From Pseudomonadota bacterium (GTDB lineage: Bacteria; Pseudomonadota; Gammaproteobacteria; Burkholderiales; Burkholderiaceae_C), in the NCBI GenBank assembly GCA_019351955.1, contig JABBOE010000021.1, forward strand, positions 1 to 37,793: 37,793 nt of DNA. The letters run 5' to 3'. The notes under the pieces are model-generated. The model had not been told where the DNA came from and made no database searches. It saw nothing but the letters and a program-made list of their open reading frames with translations. The translations under genes and the position numbers were made by a program. Positions 1 through 7,503 of this stretch are shown one piece after another. Every line of letters starts with the position of its first letter. Position 1 is the stretch's first letter.

Positions 1-813
1 TACCCTGCCCTCTTCTGCGGCGACCTCCTTGAGGACGGCTTTGAGGCGCTCCTCAAATTCACCGCGGTATTTGGCGCCTGCCAACAGCCCTGCCATGTCC
101 AACACCAGAACGCGTTTGTTCTTGAGGGTCTCAGGCACTTCACCACCCACGATGCGCTGCGCCAGACCCTCGACAATGGCTGTCTTGCCCACGCCGGGTT
201 CGCCGATGAGTACCGGGTTGTTCTTCGTTCGCCGCTGCAGGACCTGGATGGTGCGGCGGATCTCATCGTCGCGCCCGATGACGGGGTCAAGCTTGCCCTG
301 GCGAGCACGCTCGGTCAGGTCCAAGGTGTATTTGCTCAATGCCTCGCGCTGCTGCTCGGCATCGGCACTGTCGACACTGTGGCCACCGCGCACTGCCTCG
401 ATAGCGGCTTCCAGGGACTTGCGCGTCATGCCGTGCTCGCGTGCCAGACGACCTGCATCCCCCTTGTCGTCAGCCACAGCGAGCATGAACATCTCGCTCG
501 GAATAAACTGGTCTCCCCGCTTGGTGGCCTCTTTTTCAGTGAGATTGAGCAGATTGTTCAGCTCACGGCTGAGCTGAATGTTGCCCTCGTTGCCCTGAAC
601 TTGCGGAAGGCGTCCGATTGCGGCCTGCGCTGCCGCGGCCAAGCCTTGCACATTGGCGCCAGCGCGGGCCAGCAATGCCTTTGGACCATCTTGCCGCACC
701 ATGGCGGCAAGCAAATGGACAGGCTCAATGTAGGGGTTATCCTGAGCCAACCCCAAAGACTGGGCATCACTCAAGGCTTCCTGGAACTGTGTGGTGAGTT
801 TTTCGAATCGCAT
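1..813 (-). CDS. clpB: ATP-dependent disaggregase ClpB, N-terminal part (cut by window edge)
   Basis: ClpB is a cytosolic hexameric AAA+ chaperone that pulls polypeptides out of aggregates together with DnaK. The 271 codons present encode the Clp N domain (about residues 1-150) and the beginning of the first ATPase domain, with Walker [10 protein letters not shown] near residues 204-212 and the pore-loop sequence [10 protein letters not shown] near 246-255. The frame is still open at base 1, so roughly two thirds of the protein lies outside. The ATG at 811-813 follows a GGAG element and matches the family N-terminus [15 protein letters not shown] sigma-32-type promoter lies just upstream. Confidence 0.97.
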   Translation of the reverse strand, partial: MRFEKLTTQFQEALSDAQSLGLAQDNPYIEPVHLLAAMVRQDGPKALLARAGANVQGLAAAAQAAIGRLPQVQGNEGNIQLSRELNNLLNLTEKEATKRGDQFIPSEMFMLAVADDKGDAGRLAREHGMTRKSLEAAIEAVRGGHSVDSADAEQQREALSKYTLDLTERARQGKLDPVIGRDDEIRRTIQVLQRRTKNNPVLIGEPGVGKTAIVEGLAQRIVGGEVPETLKNKRVLVLDMAGLLAGAKYRGEFEERLKAVLKEVAAEEGRV

Positions 814-840
814 GGGGAATGCTCCGGGTTGTGCATAAGG

Positions 841-869
841 AAATGCGGCACGCCACCCCGATTTTCAAG
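841..869 (-). promoter_or_regulatory. Candidate sigma-32 heat-shock promoter of clpB
   Basis: Read on the minus strand, CTTGAAA (863-869) is a perfect match to the sigma-32 -35 consensus. After a 14-base spacer follows CCGCATTT (841-848), which has one mismatch to the CCCCATNT -10 consensus. Transcription would start about 20 bases before the clpB ATG. clpB is a classic heat-shock gene, so position and gene identity support the call. I did not test the site against a weight matrix. Confidence 0.75.
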
Positions 870-933
870 GTCTTAATCTGCCCACGCCTTGATCTGGGTG
901 AAATCGGCGTTGTCCCCGATCGAGCACAATGAT

Positions 934-946
934 CAGTAACATACTG
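934..946. repeat. Short perfect inverted repeat in the clpB/yqjD intergenic region
   Basis: CAGTA and TACTG flank a three-base centre. The site lies in the 231-base region between the divergent clpB and yqjD-type genes, about 100 bases upstream of the latter. It could be a small operator, but no family of regulators is recognisable and five-base arms can arise by chance. Confidence 0.25.
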
Positions 947-1044
947 TATCAGCGAAATGCACTGCGGACTAAGCTTCACTAAAGTGCTAGCAATGCAGCA
1001 TCGCCTTTCTTCGATGAAGGTTCTAACCCCAAGGAGTCTCAAAA

Positions 1045-1368
1045 ATGGCCAAAACCGCAACCAACGCCACGTCGACCGCTACCGATCGGCTCGTGACCGA
1101 GCTTAAGGAGATCGCCTCGGACGCGGAGGAACTCTTGCGCCTGACGGCGGGCCAAGCGGGTGACAAGATTGCCGACGTGCGCACCCGTCTGGGGCAGAGC
1201 CTGTCCAGCGTCAAGGGCCAGCTCGCGCAGTTCGAGGCCGAGATGCTTCAGCGTGGCAAGGAGGTGGCTCGTGCAACCGATGAATACGTGCATGACAACC
1301 CCTGGAAAGCCATCGGCGCCACAGCAGGTGTCGCCTTCCTTTTGGGCCTGCTCATCGGGCGTCGCTGA
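1045..1368 (+). CDS. DUF883 family protein (ElaB/YqjD type)
   Basis: This 107-residue protein has the ElaB/YqjD layout: a soluble amphipathic helical region (about residues 1-80) and a C-terminal glycine-rich hydrophobic segment (about 86-104) ending in GRR. E. coli YqjD of this family is inner-membrane anchored through that segment and binds ribosomes in stationary phase. That role is inferred here only from family. The start is well supported by AAGGAG at 1031-1036, eight bases before the ATG. It leads a plus-strand trio with the yqjE- and yqjK-type genes. Confidence 0.9.
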   Translation: MAKTATNATSTATDRLVTELKEIASDAEELLRLTAGQAGDKIADVRTRLGQSLSSVKGQLAQFEAEMLQRGKEVARATDEYVHDNPWKAIGATAGVAFLLGLLIGRR

Positions 1369-1376
1369 TCCACGCC

Positions 1377-1766
1377 GTGGCAGACCAATCCACACCGAGC
1401 TGGACCGGAGGCTTGCGGTCGCGACTCGACACCCTGCTCGGCGCCGCACAGACGCGGCTGGAGCTGATTACTGTCGAGTTACAGGAAGAGAAACTACGAC
1501 TGGCGCGGCTTCTCTTCATGACCGTATTGACCGCGCTTTTTCTGGGCTTTGCCGCCGTATTCGCTGCGGTATGGATCACGGTGGGCCTGTGGGACAGCCA
1601 TCGTCTCCTCGCCCTTGGACTGAGCACGGCGCTGTTCGTCGTGCTCGGCATCGCGTGCGCCACTGCAGCTGCTCGAACCATGGCCGCGGGCAGCGGTCTG
1701 TTTGCAGCCAGCCTCGCCGAATTGCACCGCGATCGGCAGGCGTTGCGGGCGCGAGATGAGCCCTGA
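1377..1766 (+). CDS. YqjE-type membrane protein (phage holin superfamily III fold)
   Basis: This 129-residue protein has an amphipathic N-terminal part (about 1-45) and two hydrophobic segments near residues 46-70 and 75-100, the pattern of the YqjE / phage_holin_3_6 family. The function of these small inner-membrane proteins is not established. The start is a GTG at 1377, eight bases after the upstream gene. The 3' end overlaps the next gene by 11 bases, which points to translational coupling in a yqjD-yqjE-yqjK-like operon. Confidence 0.85.
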   Translation: MADQSTPSWTGGLRSRLDTLLGAAQTRLELITVELQEEKLRLARLLFMTVLTALFLGFAAVFAAVWITVGLWDSHRLLALGLSTALFVVLGIACATAAARTMAAGSGLFAASLAELHRDRQALRARDEP

Positions 1767-2088
1767 ATTCGTCGCGCTGGCCCTGCGCAAGCAGCGCTTG
1801 CAGATGCATGCGGCCCAACAGCGCGAGGCCTGCCTCCAGGTGCTCAGCGACGTGGAAACAGTCGCCACGCGCGTGGAGTACCTGCAATCGCGCGTGCAAA
1901 TGCTGGGAGAAGCGCTGGGCCGTCACGCCTGGGTTTTGGCGCTGGCGGGTGTGGCCTTGCTTGTCGTGCGGCCCCGCGGCATGGTGCGCTGGTTGCAACG
2001 TGGCTGGCTGGTGTATCTCGCCACGAGACGGGCGCGCAAGGCGTTCGCGGTCGCCCTGGCGGCTGTGCGCAAACGCGCCGCTAGCTGA
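1756..2088 (+). CDS. YqjK-like protein
   Basis: This small basic protein of 110 residues begins MSPEFVALALRKQRL and ends in a lysine- and arginine-rich tail. It has a helical N-terminal half and one hydrophobic segment (about residues 55-70). Sequence character and its place behind yqjD- and yqjE-type genes match the poorly characterised YqjK family. The chosen ATG at 1756 overlaps the end of the yqjE-type gene. A longer frame opening at 1702 lies mostly inside that gene and is not needed. Confidence 0.7.
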   Translation: MSPEFVALALRKQRLQMHAAQQREACLQVLSDVETVATRVEYLQSRVQMLGEALGRHAWVLALAGVALLVVRPRGMVRWLQRGWLVYLATRRARKAFAVALAAVRKRAAS

Positions 2089-2153
2089 AGGCTATTTCCG
2101 CCTTGCGCTTGCTTGATCGCCGGCGCGAGGCGCAGGGCTTTGCGCGTTGAAGG

Positions 2154-2672
2154 TCAATTCCCCCTGGGCGGCGCGGTGTTCGAGGCTTTGATGCCCCAGC
2201 GTGCCAGGGCGGCGTCATCCGCCTCGCGCGCATCCACCCACTGTGTGCCCTGCGCAGTTGTCTCCTTTTTCCAGAATGGTGCCTGGGTCTTGAGGTAGTC
2301 CATGAGGAATGCGCAGGCCTCGAAGGCTGCATGCCGGTGTTCAGAAGCCACTGCGACGAACACGATGGGATCGCCTGGCTGTAACCGCCCGATGCGGTGG
2401 ATCACCGTGGCAGCCTGCAACGGCCAGCGCTCGTGCGCCTCGCGCACCATGCGCAGGATGCTTTGCTCGGTCATGCCCGCGTAGTGCTCCAGCTCCAGGG
2501 CGTGCACAGGCTGCTGGCCCGTCTGGACTGACGCCGCGTTGTGGTCGCGGCATATTCCTTCGAAACTGGCGAGGGCCCCGATATCCGTGCGCCCGGCACG
2601 CATCTTGCGCAGCTCCTCGCAGGTATCGAACACCGCGTGTTGAATACGGATTGTGGGCTCAAAGGCTTGCAT
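2154..2672 (-). CDS. moaE: Molybdopterin synthase catalytic subunit MoaE
   Basis: MoaE is the large subunit of molybdopterin synthase. It transfers sulfur from the MoaD thiocarboxylate to cyclic pyranopterin monophosphate in the cytosol. The 172-residue protein shows the family core, including EGICRDHN near 39-46, EHYAGMTE near 62-69 and the active-site block FLMDYLKTQAPFWKKE near 122-137. K128 and K135/K136 correspond to the catalytic lysines. The C-terminal tail (AAPPRGN-like) is not conserved. It follows moaD by 32 bases and is the last gene of the hom-thrC-mobB-moeA-moaD-moaE run. Confidence 0.97.
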   Translation of the reverse strand: MQAFEPTIRIQHAVFDTCEELRKMRAGRTDIGALASFEGICRDHNAASVQTGQQPVHALELEHYAGMTEQSILRMVREAHERWPLQAATVIHRIGRLQPGDPIVFVAVASEHRHAAFEACAFLMDYLKTQAPFWKKETTAQGTQWVDAREADDAALARWGIKASNTAPPRGN

Positions 2673-2704
2673 GGCGGATACCGTTCGTGTGCTCCGATAG
2701 CGGG

Positions 2705-2962
2705 TCAGCCGCCCGTGACCGGTGGAAAGAAGGCCACTTCACGCCCAGGCACAATCGGCGTATCGGGCTCACCCATCATGTGATCGCAGGCCATGCGCAG
2801 CGGCTTGTCGCCCGCAAGCGCCATCGCGTGCCGCGAACTGCGCTGAGCCAGCCAGACACGGACCTCGCCCAGAGTGCGCAAATGCTCGGGCAATTCGACT
2901 GTTTCGCTGCCCTGGCCGAGGGTTTCGCGCACGCTGGCAAAGTAGCGGATCGTCGTTTGCAT
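2705..2962 (-). CDS. moaD: Molybdopterin synthase sulfur carrier subunit MoaD
   Basis: MoaD is a ubiquitin-fold sulfur carrier whose C-terminal glycine is adenylated, converted to a thiocarboxylate and inserted into MoaE. The 85-residue protein has the expected length and begins MQTTIRYFASVRETLG. It ends in the essential Gly-Gly (VTGG). It starts four bases after the moeA stop and is followed by moaE, so both synthase subunits are made from the same transcript. The MoeB/ThiF-type activating enzyme is not in this window. Confidence 0.97.
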   Translation of the reverse strand: MQTTIRYFASVRETLGQGSETVELPEHLRTLGEVRVWLAQRSSRHAMALAGDKPLRMACDHMMGEPDTPIVPGREVAFFPPVTGG

Positions 2963-2966
2963 GGAT

Positions 2967-4193
2967 TCAGATCAAGAGGCTGGAGAATGGGATAAAGGAT
3001 ACCGTGTCGCCGGCTTGGAAGGCCCGGTCAGGCGGGTTATCCACAAGGCCATCGCCCCACACCGTGGAGGTGAGAACGGCGGAATTTTGATTGGCAAACA
3101 GTTCCACGCGTGCGTCATCCGTCAGCCGGGCGCGGAGAAACTCACGGCGACGATCGGCACGTGGCCAATTGGAGGCACTGGGCAGCTGCAGAACCGTGGG
3201 GGCGAGCCGGGTCGCACCCTGTAGAGCAAGCAAGAATGGCCGCACGAACACGACAAAGGTGACGAAGCTCGACACAGGGTTGCCTGGCAATCCGATAAAG
3301 TGCGCACTTCCGGTGGTTTTGCGTTGCACCGAGCCAAACGCCAGCGGCTTGCCAGGCTTCATGGCAATTTGCCACAGATTGAGCTCGCCGAGCGCTTGCA
3401 CAGCAGGCTTGACATGGTCTTCCCCGCCGACCGAAACCCCGCCCGACGTCAGCACAAGATCATGCTCTTGCGCTGCGCTTTGGATGGCTTCGCAGGTTGC
3501 GTCCAGTCGGTCGGGTACCTGGCCCAAGTCGGTGATCTTGCAGCCCAGGCCTTGCAGAAGAGCCGTCAGCAAAAACCGGTTGCTGTTATAGATCGCGCCT
3601 GGCCGCAGCGGTGTGCCCGGCATGGTGAGCTCGTCACCGGTTGAAAGCAGTGCCACGCGCGGATGGCGCGCCACGCGAAGGTCGCTCACGCCCACGGATG
3701 CTGCCTGGCCCAGATCCTGGGGGCGTAGCCGATGGCCAGTGCGCAAAACGGTGCTTCCACGCTGCACGTCGCAACCCTGTGGGCGCACCCACTCGCCTGG
3801 TGCGGGCACGTGTTGAATCAAAACGTGATCCCCATTGGCCACGCACTGCTCCTGCATTACCACGGCATCGGCACCGTCAGGGATGAGTGCCCCGGTGAAG
3901 ATACGCGCCGCCTCACCAGGTTTGAGCGTCCCGCCCACGTGTCCGGCGGCAATGCGTTGGGTGACCTTCAGACGCGCACCCGGCGTGCCAATATCCGCGC
4001 AGCGGACGGCGTAGCCATCCATCTGTGTGTTGGCGGCAGGCGGTACGTCGATCGGGCTTTGCACCGGCTCAGCCAGAACCCGCCCGAGCGCGTGCATGGT
4101 GGATACTGATTCCTCCGGTACACGGGCAGTGGCAGCCTGCAGGAGCACGCGCAGGACTGCATCCACATCCATCAACTCAACGGGCTTGTTCAT
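2967..4193 (-). CDS. moeA: Molybdopterin molybdenumtransferase MoeA
   Basis: MoeA inserts molybdate into adenylated molybdopterin. The 408-residue protein has the expected length. It shows the N-terminal family block (ANTQMDGYAVR), the MoCF-binding block TSGGVSVGGEDHVK, the MKPGKPLAFG motif and LPGNPVSSF near residue 300. The ATG at 4191-4193 (MNKPVELMDVDAVL) is chosen because upstream codons in this frame run backwards into mobB and encode unrelated sequence. The gene overlaps mobB by 17 bases and lies four bases before moaD. Confidence 0.96.
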   Translation of the reverse strand: MNKPVELMDVDAVLRVLLQAATARVPEESVSTMHALGRVLAEPVQSPIDVPPAANTQMDGYAVRCADIGTPGARLKVTQRIAAGHVGGTLKPGEAARIFTGALIPDGADAVVMQEQCVANGDHVLIQHVPAPGEWVRPQGCDVQRGSTVLRTGHRLRPQDLGQAASVGVSDLRVARHPRVALLSTGDELTMPGTPLRPGAIYNSNRFLLTALLQGLGCKITDLGQVPDRLDATCEAIQSAAQEHDLVLTSGGVSVGGEDHVKPAVQALGELNLWQIAMKPGKPLAFGSVQRKTTGSAHFIGLPGNPVSSFVTFVVFVRPFLLALQGATRLAPTVLQLPSASNWPRADRRREFLRARLTDDARVELFANQNSAVLTSTVWGDGLVDNPPDRAFQAGDTVSFIPFSSLLI

Positions 4194-4731
4194 GAGCAAA
4201 GGCAAAGAGGGACTCGTTGGACAGCAGCCAATCGACCACGGTATCCGGGCGATTGATGTCCAGCAGCGCGGCTGCAGTGGGTACGGGAAGTTGGCTGGGT
4301 TCGTCGGTGGCAATGGCCAGAATCTGGAAATCAGCGGGATAGCGCACCGGTTTGCCGGCAGCCGGGCGCCAGACTTCAATTTTAGGGATCTGCGCGTCCT
4401 TGAACCCTTCGACAAGAACCCAATCCACCGCTTGCAGCATGGGAAGAAGCTCGGACACCGTATGCTCGACCGGCTCGGGGGATTCACGTTGCAAGGCGAC
4501 CAGATGGGAGGACGCCACAAGCACCTCGTGCGCCCCCGCCTTGCGGTGACGCCAGGAATCCTTGCCCGGGTAGTCGATGTCGAACTGGTGATGCGCGTGT
4601 TTGATCACCGAGACCGTCTTCCCTGCAATGCGCAGATGGCCAACGAGCTGCTCCACGAGGGTGGTCTTGCCGCTCCCGGAGTAGCCAGCGAAACCGACCA
4701 CATGCGCCGTGGCCCGCTGCTCCTCAGCCAT
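4177..4731 (-). CDS. mobB: Molybdopterin-guanine dinucleotide biosynthesis protein MobB
   Basis: MobB is a GTP-binding P-loop protein that assists MobA in attaching GMP to molybdopterin, giving the cofactor form used by DMSO-reductase family enzymes. The 184-residue protein starts MAEEQRATAHVVGFAG. It carries the P-loop GYSGSGKTTL about 17 residues in, and EGFKDAQIPKIEVWR, typical of the family, in its middle. It overlaps the end of thrC by 8 bases and the start of moeA by 17. Its presence suggests the organism makes the guanylated cofactor; mobA itself is not in the window. Confidence 0.94.
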   Translation of the reverse strand: MAEEQRATAHVVGFAGYSGSGKTTLVEQLVGHLRIAGKTVSVIKHAHHQFDIDYPGKDSWRHRKAGAHEVLVASSHLVALQRESPEPVEHTVSELLPMLQAVDWVLVEGFKDAQIPKIEVWRPAAGKPVRYPADFQILAIATDEPSQLPVPTAAALLDINRPDTVVDWLLSNESLFAFAHEQAR

Positions 4732-6142
4732 GGCCCATCGTGTGTTCGGCGATGTAGCTCTTGAGCGCTTCCACATCCGGGGGCATCACGACGAAGCGCT
4801 GGGGCCTTTGCTCCAGATCGTGTGTGGCTGGCGGACGCGGCGGCGTCTGGCCGATGGCCTCCTCGATGGTGTCGGAGAACTTGGCCGGTAGCGCGGTTTC
4901 CACCACCAGCATCGGCACGCCGTCTTCCAGATGGTCGCGTGCAACGGCCACACCATCGGCCGTGTGCGGATCAATCATCACGCCGCCGTGATCCCAGACC
5001 GCACGGATCGTTTTCAGCCGCAAGGCGTGGTCGCTGCGTCCGGAAACAATCTCGGCCTTCATGCGCGCATACGCGGGGTCCTGCGACAGGTCGAAGTAGC
5101 CTTGTTCGCCCAGATCCTGGGTGAACAAGGCGCGCGTGCGTGCGGCGTTGCGCCCCAGCAGGTCGAACACATAGCGCTCGAAGTTGGACGCTTTGGAGAT
5201 ATCCATCGACGGGCTGGACGTGTGGTGGGTCTGCGCCGGGCCGCGGGGCCGGTACACGCCCGTGCGGAAGAACTCGTCGAGCACGTTGTTTTCATTCGTC
5301 GCCAGCACCAGCTTGTGAATGGGCAGCCCCATTTGCTTCGCCACATGCGCTGCCAGAATGTTCCCGAAATTTCCCGATGGCACGGCAAAGCTTACGGGTT
5401 CGCCGATACGCTGCACTGTGCGCAGGTAGCCGGCAAAGTAATACACCACCTGTGCGACGACTCGCGCCCAGTTGATCGAGTTGATGGTGCCGATGTGATG
5501 CCGGCGCTTGAAGTCCAGATCGCCCGACACGGCCTTGACCATGTCCTGGCACGTGTCGAACACATCCTGCACGGCAATGTTGTGAATATTGGCGTCGTTC
5601 AGGCTGTACATCTGCGCCGTCTGGAATGCGCTCATCTTGCCAAATGGCGAGAGCATGAAGACCCGGATCCCACGGCGCCCACGCATGGCATATTCGGCAG
5701 CACTGCCGGTGTCGCCCGAGGTCGCGCCCAGAATGTTGAGCTCATGTCCGCTTTGCGCCAATGCGTGTTCGAACAGCCGCCCGAGCAGTTGCATGGCCAT
5801 GTCCTTGAACGCCAGCGTCGGCCCCTCGGATACGCCAAGCAAGCTGATGTGCGTATCAATCGGCTTGATGCGCACGATATCGGCGCTGCCAAACGCCTGT
5901 GCCGTGTACGTCGCATGGACAAGGGCGCGCAGAGTCGCGGCATCCATGGGTTGGGTATAGGGTCTCAGGATCTCGAATGCGAGATCCGCGTAGGGCATGG
6001 CCTGAAGGCGCCGCAGCTCATCGCTGCCCAATCGCGGGTAATGCTCGGGCAGATACAGGCCGCCATCGGGCGCCAGGCCTTCGAGCAGGATGTCATCGAA
6101 GCTGCGTCGAGCGGACTCACCGCGTGTGCTGAGGTAGTGCAT
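4724..6142 (-). CDS. thrC: Threonine synthase
   Basis: ThrC is a PLP enzyme that converts O-phosphohomoserine to threonine and phosphate. The 472-residue length and the start MHYLSTRGESARRSFDDI fit the long ThrC type. The PLP lysine is K113 in the motif PTLAFKDMAMQLL. SGDTGSAAEYA and SGNFGNILAAHVA further on are phosphate- and cofactor-binding segments of the fold. The gene starts in a TGATG one-base overlap with the hom stop codon and overlaps mobB at its other end, so it is translated from a common message with both. Confidence 0.97.
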   Translation of the reverse strand: MHYLSTRGESARRSFDDILLEGLAPDGGLYLPEHYPRLGSDELRRLQAMPYADLAFEILRPYTQPMDAATLRALVHATYTAQAFGSADIVRIKPIDTHISLLGVSEGPTLAFKDMAMQLLGRLFEHALAQSGHELNILGATSGDTGSAAEYAMRGRRGIRVFMLSPFGKMSAFQTAQMYSLNDANIHNIAVQDVFDTCQDMVKAVSGDLDFKRRHHIGTINSINWARVVAQVVYYFAGYLRTVQRIGEPVSFAVPSGNFGNILAAHVAKQMGLPIHKLVLATNENNVLDEFFRTGVYRPRGPAQTHHTSSPSMDISKASNFERYVFDLLGRNAARTRALFTQDLGEQGYFDLSQDPAYARMKAEIVSGRSDHALRLKTIRAVWDHGGVMIDPHTADGVAVARDHLEDGVPMLVVETALPAKFSDTIEEAIGQTPPRPPATHDLEQRPQRFVVMPPDVEALKSYIAEHTMGHG

Positions 6143-7452
6143 CAGCGTAATTCCTCCTTGCGCAGGCGCACGATGGGCGCCAACACACTATCCAGGGCCT
6201 GGATGCGGCTCTGGGCATTGTTCATGCGGGACTCCTCGGTTTCGTGGGTGAGCAAAATCACGTCGGTGTGCTGGTCGTTCTCGCCCGAGGGGCGTTGCAG
6301 CAGCGCATCGATGGACATTTGGTTCTCGGCCAAAATATGGGTGATCTCCGCCAGCACTCCGGCCTCATCGCGGACGTGGATTCGAAGGTAGTAGGCTGTG
6401 CGGATGCTCTCCATCGGCAAAATGGGCGTATCGGCCAAGGCACCGGGCTGAAATGCAAGATGCGGAACGCGGTGCTCCGGGTCTGCAGTGTGGAGGCGTG
6501 TAACATCGACCAGATCGGCAATGACACTCGACGCAGTGGGCTCCGCACCCGCGCCCTTGCCGTAGTACAGCGTGGCGCCTACAGCGTCGCCTTGCACCAC
6601 GACGGCATTCATCGCCCCTTCCACGTTGGCCAGCAAGCGCGTGGCCGGGATCAGCGTGGGGTGCACGCGCAACTCGATGCCGGCAGGCGTGCGGCGTGTG
6701 ATGCCCAGCAACTTGATGCGATAGCCCAGCTGCTCCGCGTAGCGGATGTCGGCGCCCTGCAGCTTGGTGATGCCCTCGATATAAACCTTGTCAAACTGGA
6801 CTGGAACACCGAAGGCAATGGCGCACAGGAGCGTGATCTTGTGCGCAGCGTCGATACCCTCGATATCAAAGGTCGGGTCAGCCTCGGCGTAGCCCAGACG
6901 CTGCGCCTCGCGCAACACTGTGTCGAAATCGAGGCCCTTGCTGCGCATCTCCGATAGGATGAAGTTGGTTGTGCCATTAATGATGCCGGCCACCCATTCG
7001 ATGCGATTCGCAGCCAGGCCCTCGCGCAAGGCCTTGATGATCGGAATGCCACCCGCGACTGCGGCTTCGAACGCGACCATCACGCCATGTTCCTGGGCAG
7101 CGGCAAAGATGGCGTTGCCGTGCAGCGCCAGCAAGGCCTTGTTCGCGGTGACCACATGTTTGCCAGCGGCGATCGCATCGAGCACGAGCTCAAGCGCGGG
7201 CTCGATGCCACCCATGAGTTCCACCACAATGTCGATGTCGGGACGCGTGGCCAAGGCCATGAAGTCTTGCGTAATCGGCAAGCGGTCGCCCACGGCCTTG
7301 CGTGCCTTCTCGGGATCGCGCGCAGCCACGGCCACCACTTCCATGCCGCGTCCGGCGCGACGGCGCAGTTCCTCCTGATTGCGCTCGAGCACCTTGAGGA
7401 CGCCCGAAGCAACCGTGCCAGCGCCCAGCAGGGCGATTCGTATGGGATTCAT
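6142..7452 (-). CDS. hom: Homoserine dehydrogenase
   Basis: This NAD(P)-dependent enzyme reduces aspartate semialdehyde to homoserine, the branch point to threonine and methionine. The 436-residue protein has the Rossmann motif LLGAGTVASGVL near its N-terminus and the catalytic domain with TNFIL and YAEADPTFDIEG. A C-terminal ACT-type region (about 355-430) is usual in allosterically controlled homoserine dehydrogenases, so feedback by threonine is plausible but not shown. It is monofunctional, with no aspartokinase fused. It leads the thrC-mobB-moeA-moaD-moaE run. Confidence 0.97.
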   Translation of the reverse strand: MNPIRIALLGAGTVASGVLKVLERNQEELRRRAGRGMEVVAVAARDPEKARKAVGDRLPITQDFMALATRPDIDIVVELMGGIEPALELVLDAIAAGKHVVTANKALLALHGNAIFAAAQEHGVMVAFEAAVAGGIPIIKALREGLAANRIEWVAGIINGTTNFILSEMRSKGLDFDTVLREAQRLGYAEADPTFDIEGIDAAHKITLLCAIAFGVPVQFDKVYIEGITKLQGADIRYAEQLGYRIKLLGITRRTPAGIELRVHPTLIPATRLLANVEGAMNAVVVQGDAVGATLYYGKGAGAEPTASSVIADLVDVTRLHTADPEHRVPHLAFQPGALADTPILPMESIRTAYYLRIHVRDEAGVLAEITHILAENQMSIDALLQRPSGENDQHTDVILLTHETEESRMNNAQSRIQALDSVLAPIVRLRKEELR

Positions 7453-7469
7453 TCGTCTGAGTGAGTAGG

Positions 7470-7501
7470 AAAAAGACCTGCGGCGTGGAGCGCACGCAGG
7501 T
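7470..7501 (-). terminator. Intrinsic terminator between alaA and hom
   Basis: On the minus strand, ACCTGCG (7495-7501) pairs with CGCAGGT (7476-7482). A further inner GCG/CGC pair closes a CTCCA loop. The stem is followed by C and then TTTTT (7470-7474). It begins three bases after the alaA stop codon and ends 17 bases before the hom ATG. It should end alaA transcripts and leaves little room for a separate hom promoter, so it may act as a partial terminator for read-through into hom. Confidence 0.75.
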
Positions 7502-7503
7502 GG

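Noticed and set aside
2088-2104. Weak hairpin after the yqjK-type gene as terminator
   Set aside because: The stem has only five pairs (AAGGC/GCCTT) around a seven-base loop and lacks a T-run.
4931-6391. Plus-strand open frame of 486 codons opposite thrC and the end of hom
   Set aside because: It is exactly antisense to two well-supported genes, has no family-like blocks and no ribosome site. Long antisense frames are normal in GC-rich codon usage.
7453-7503. Threonine leader-peptide attenuator upstream of hom
   Set aside because: There is no room for a leader peptide with Thr or Ile codons; only the alaA terminator is seen.
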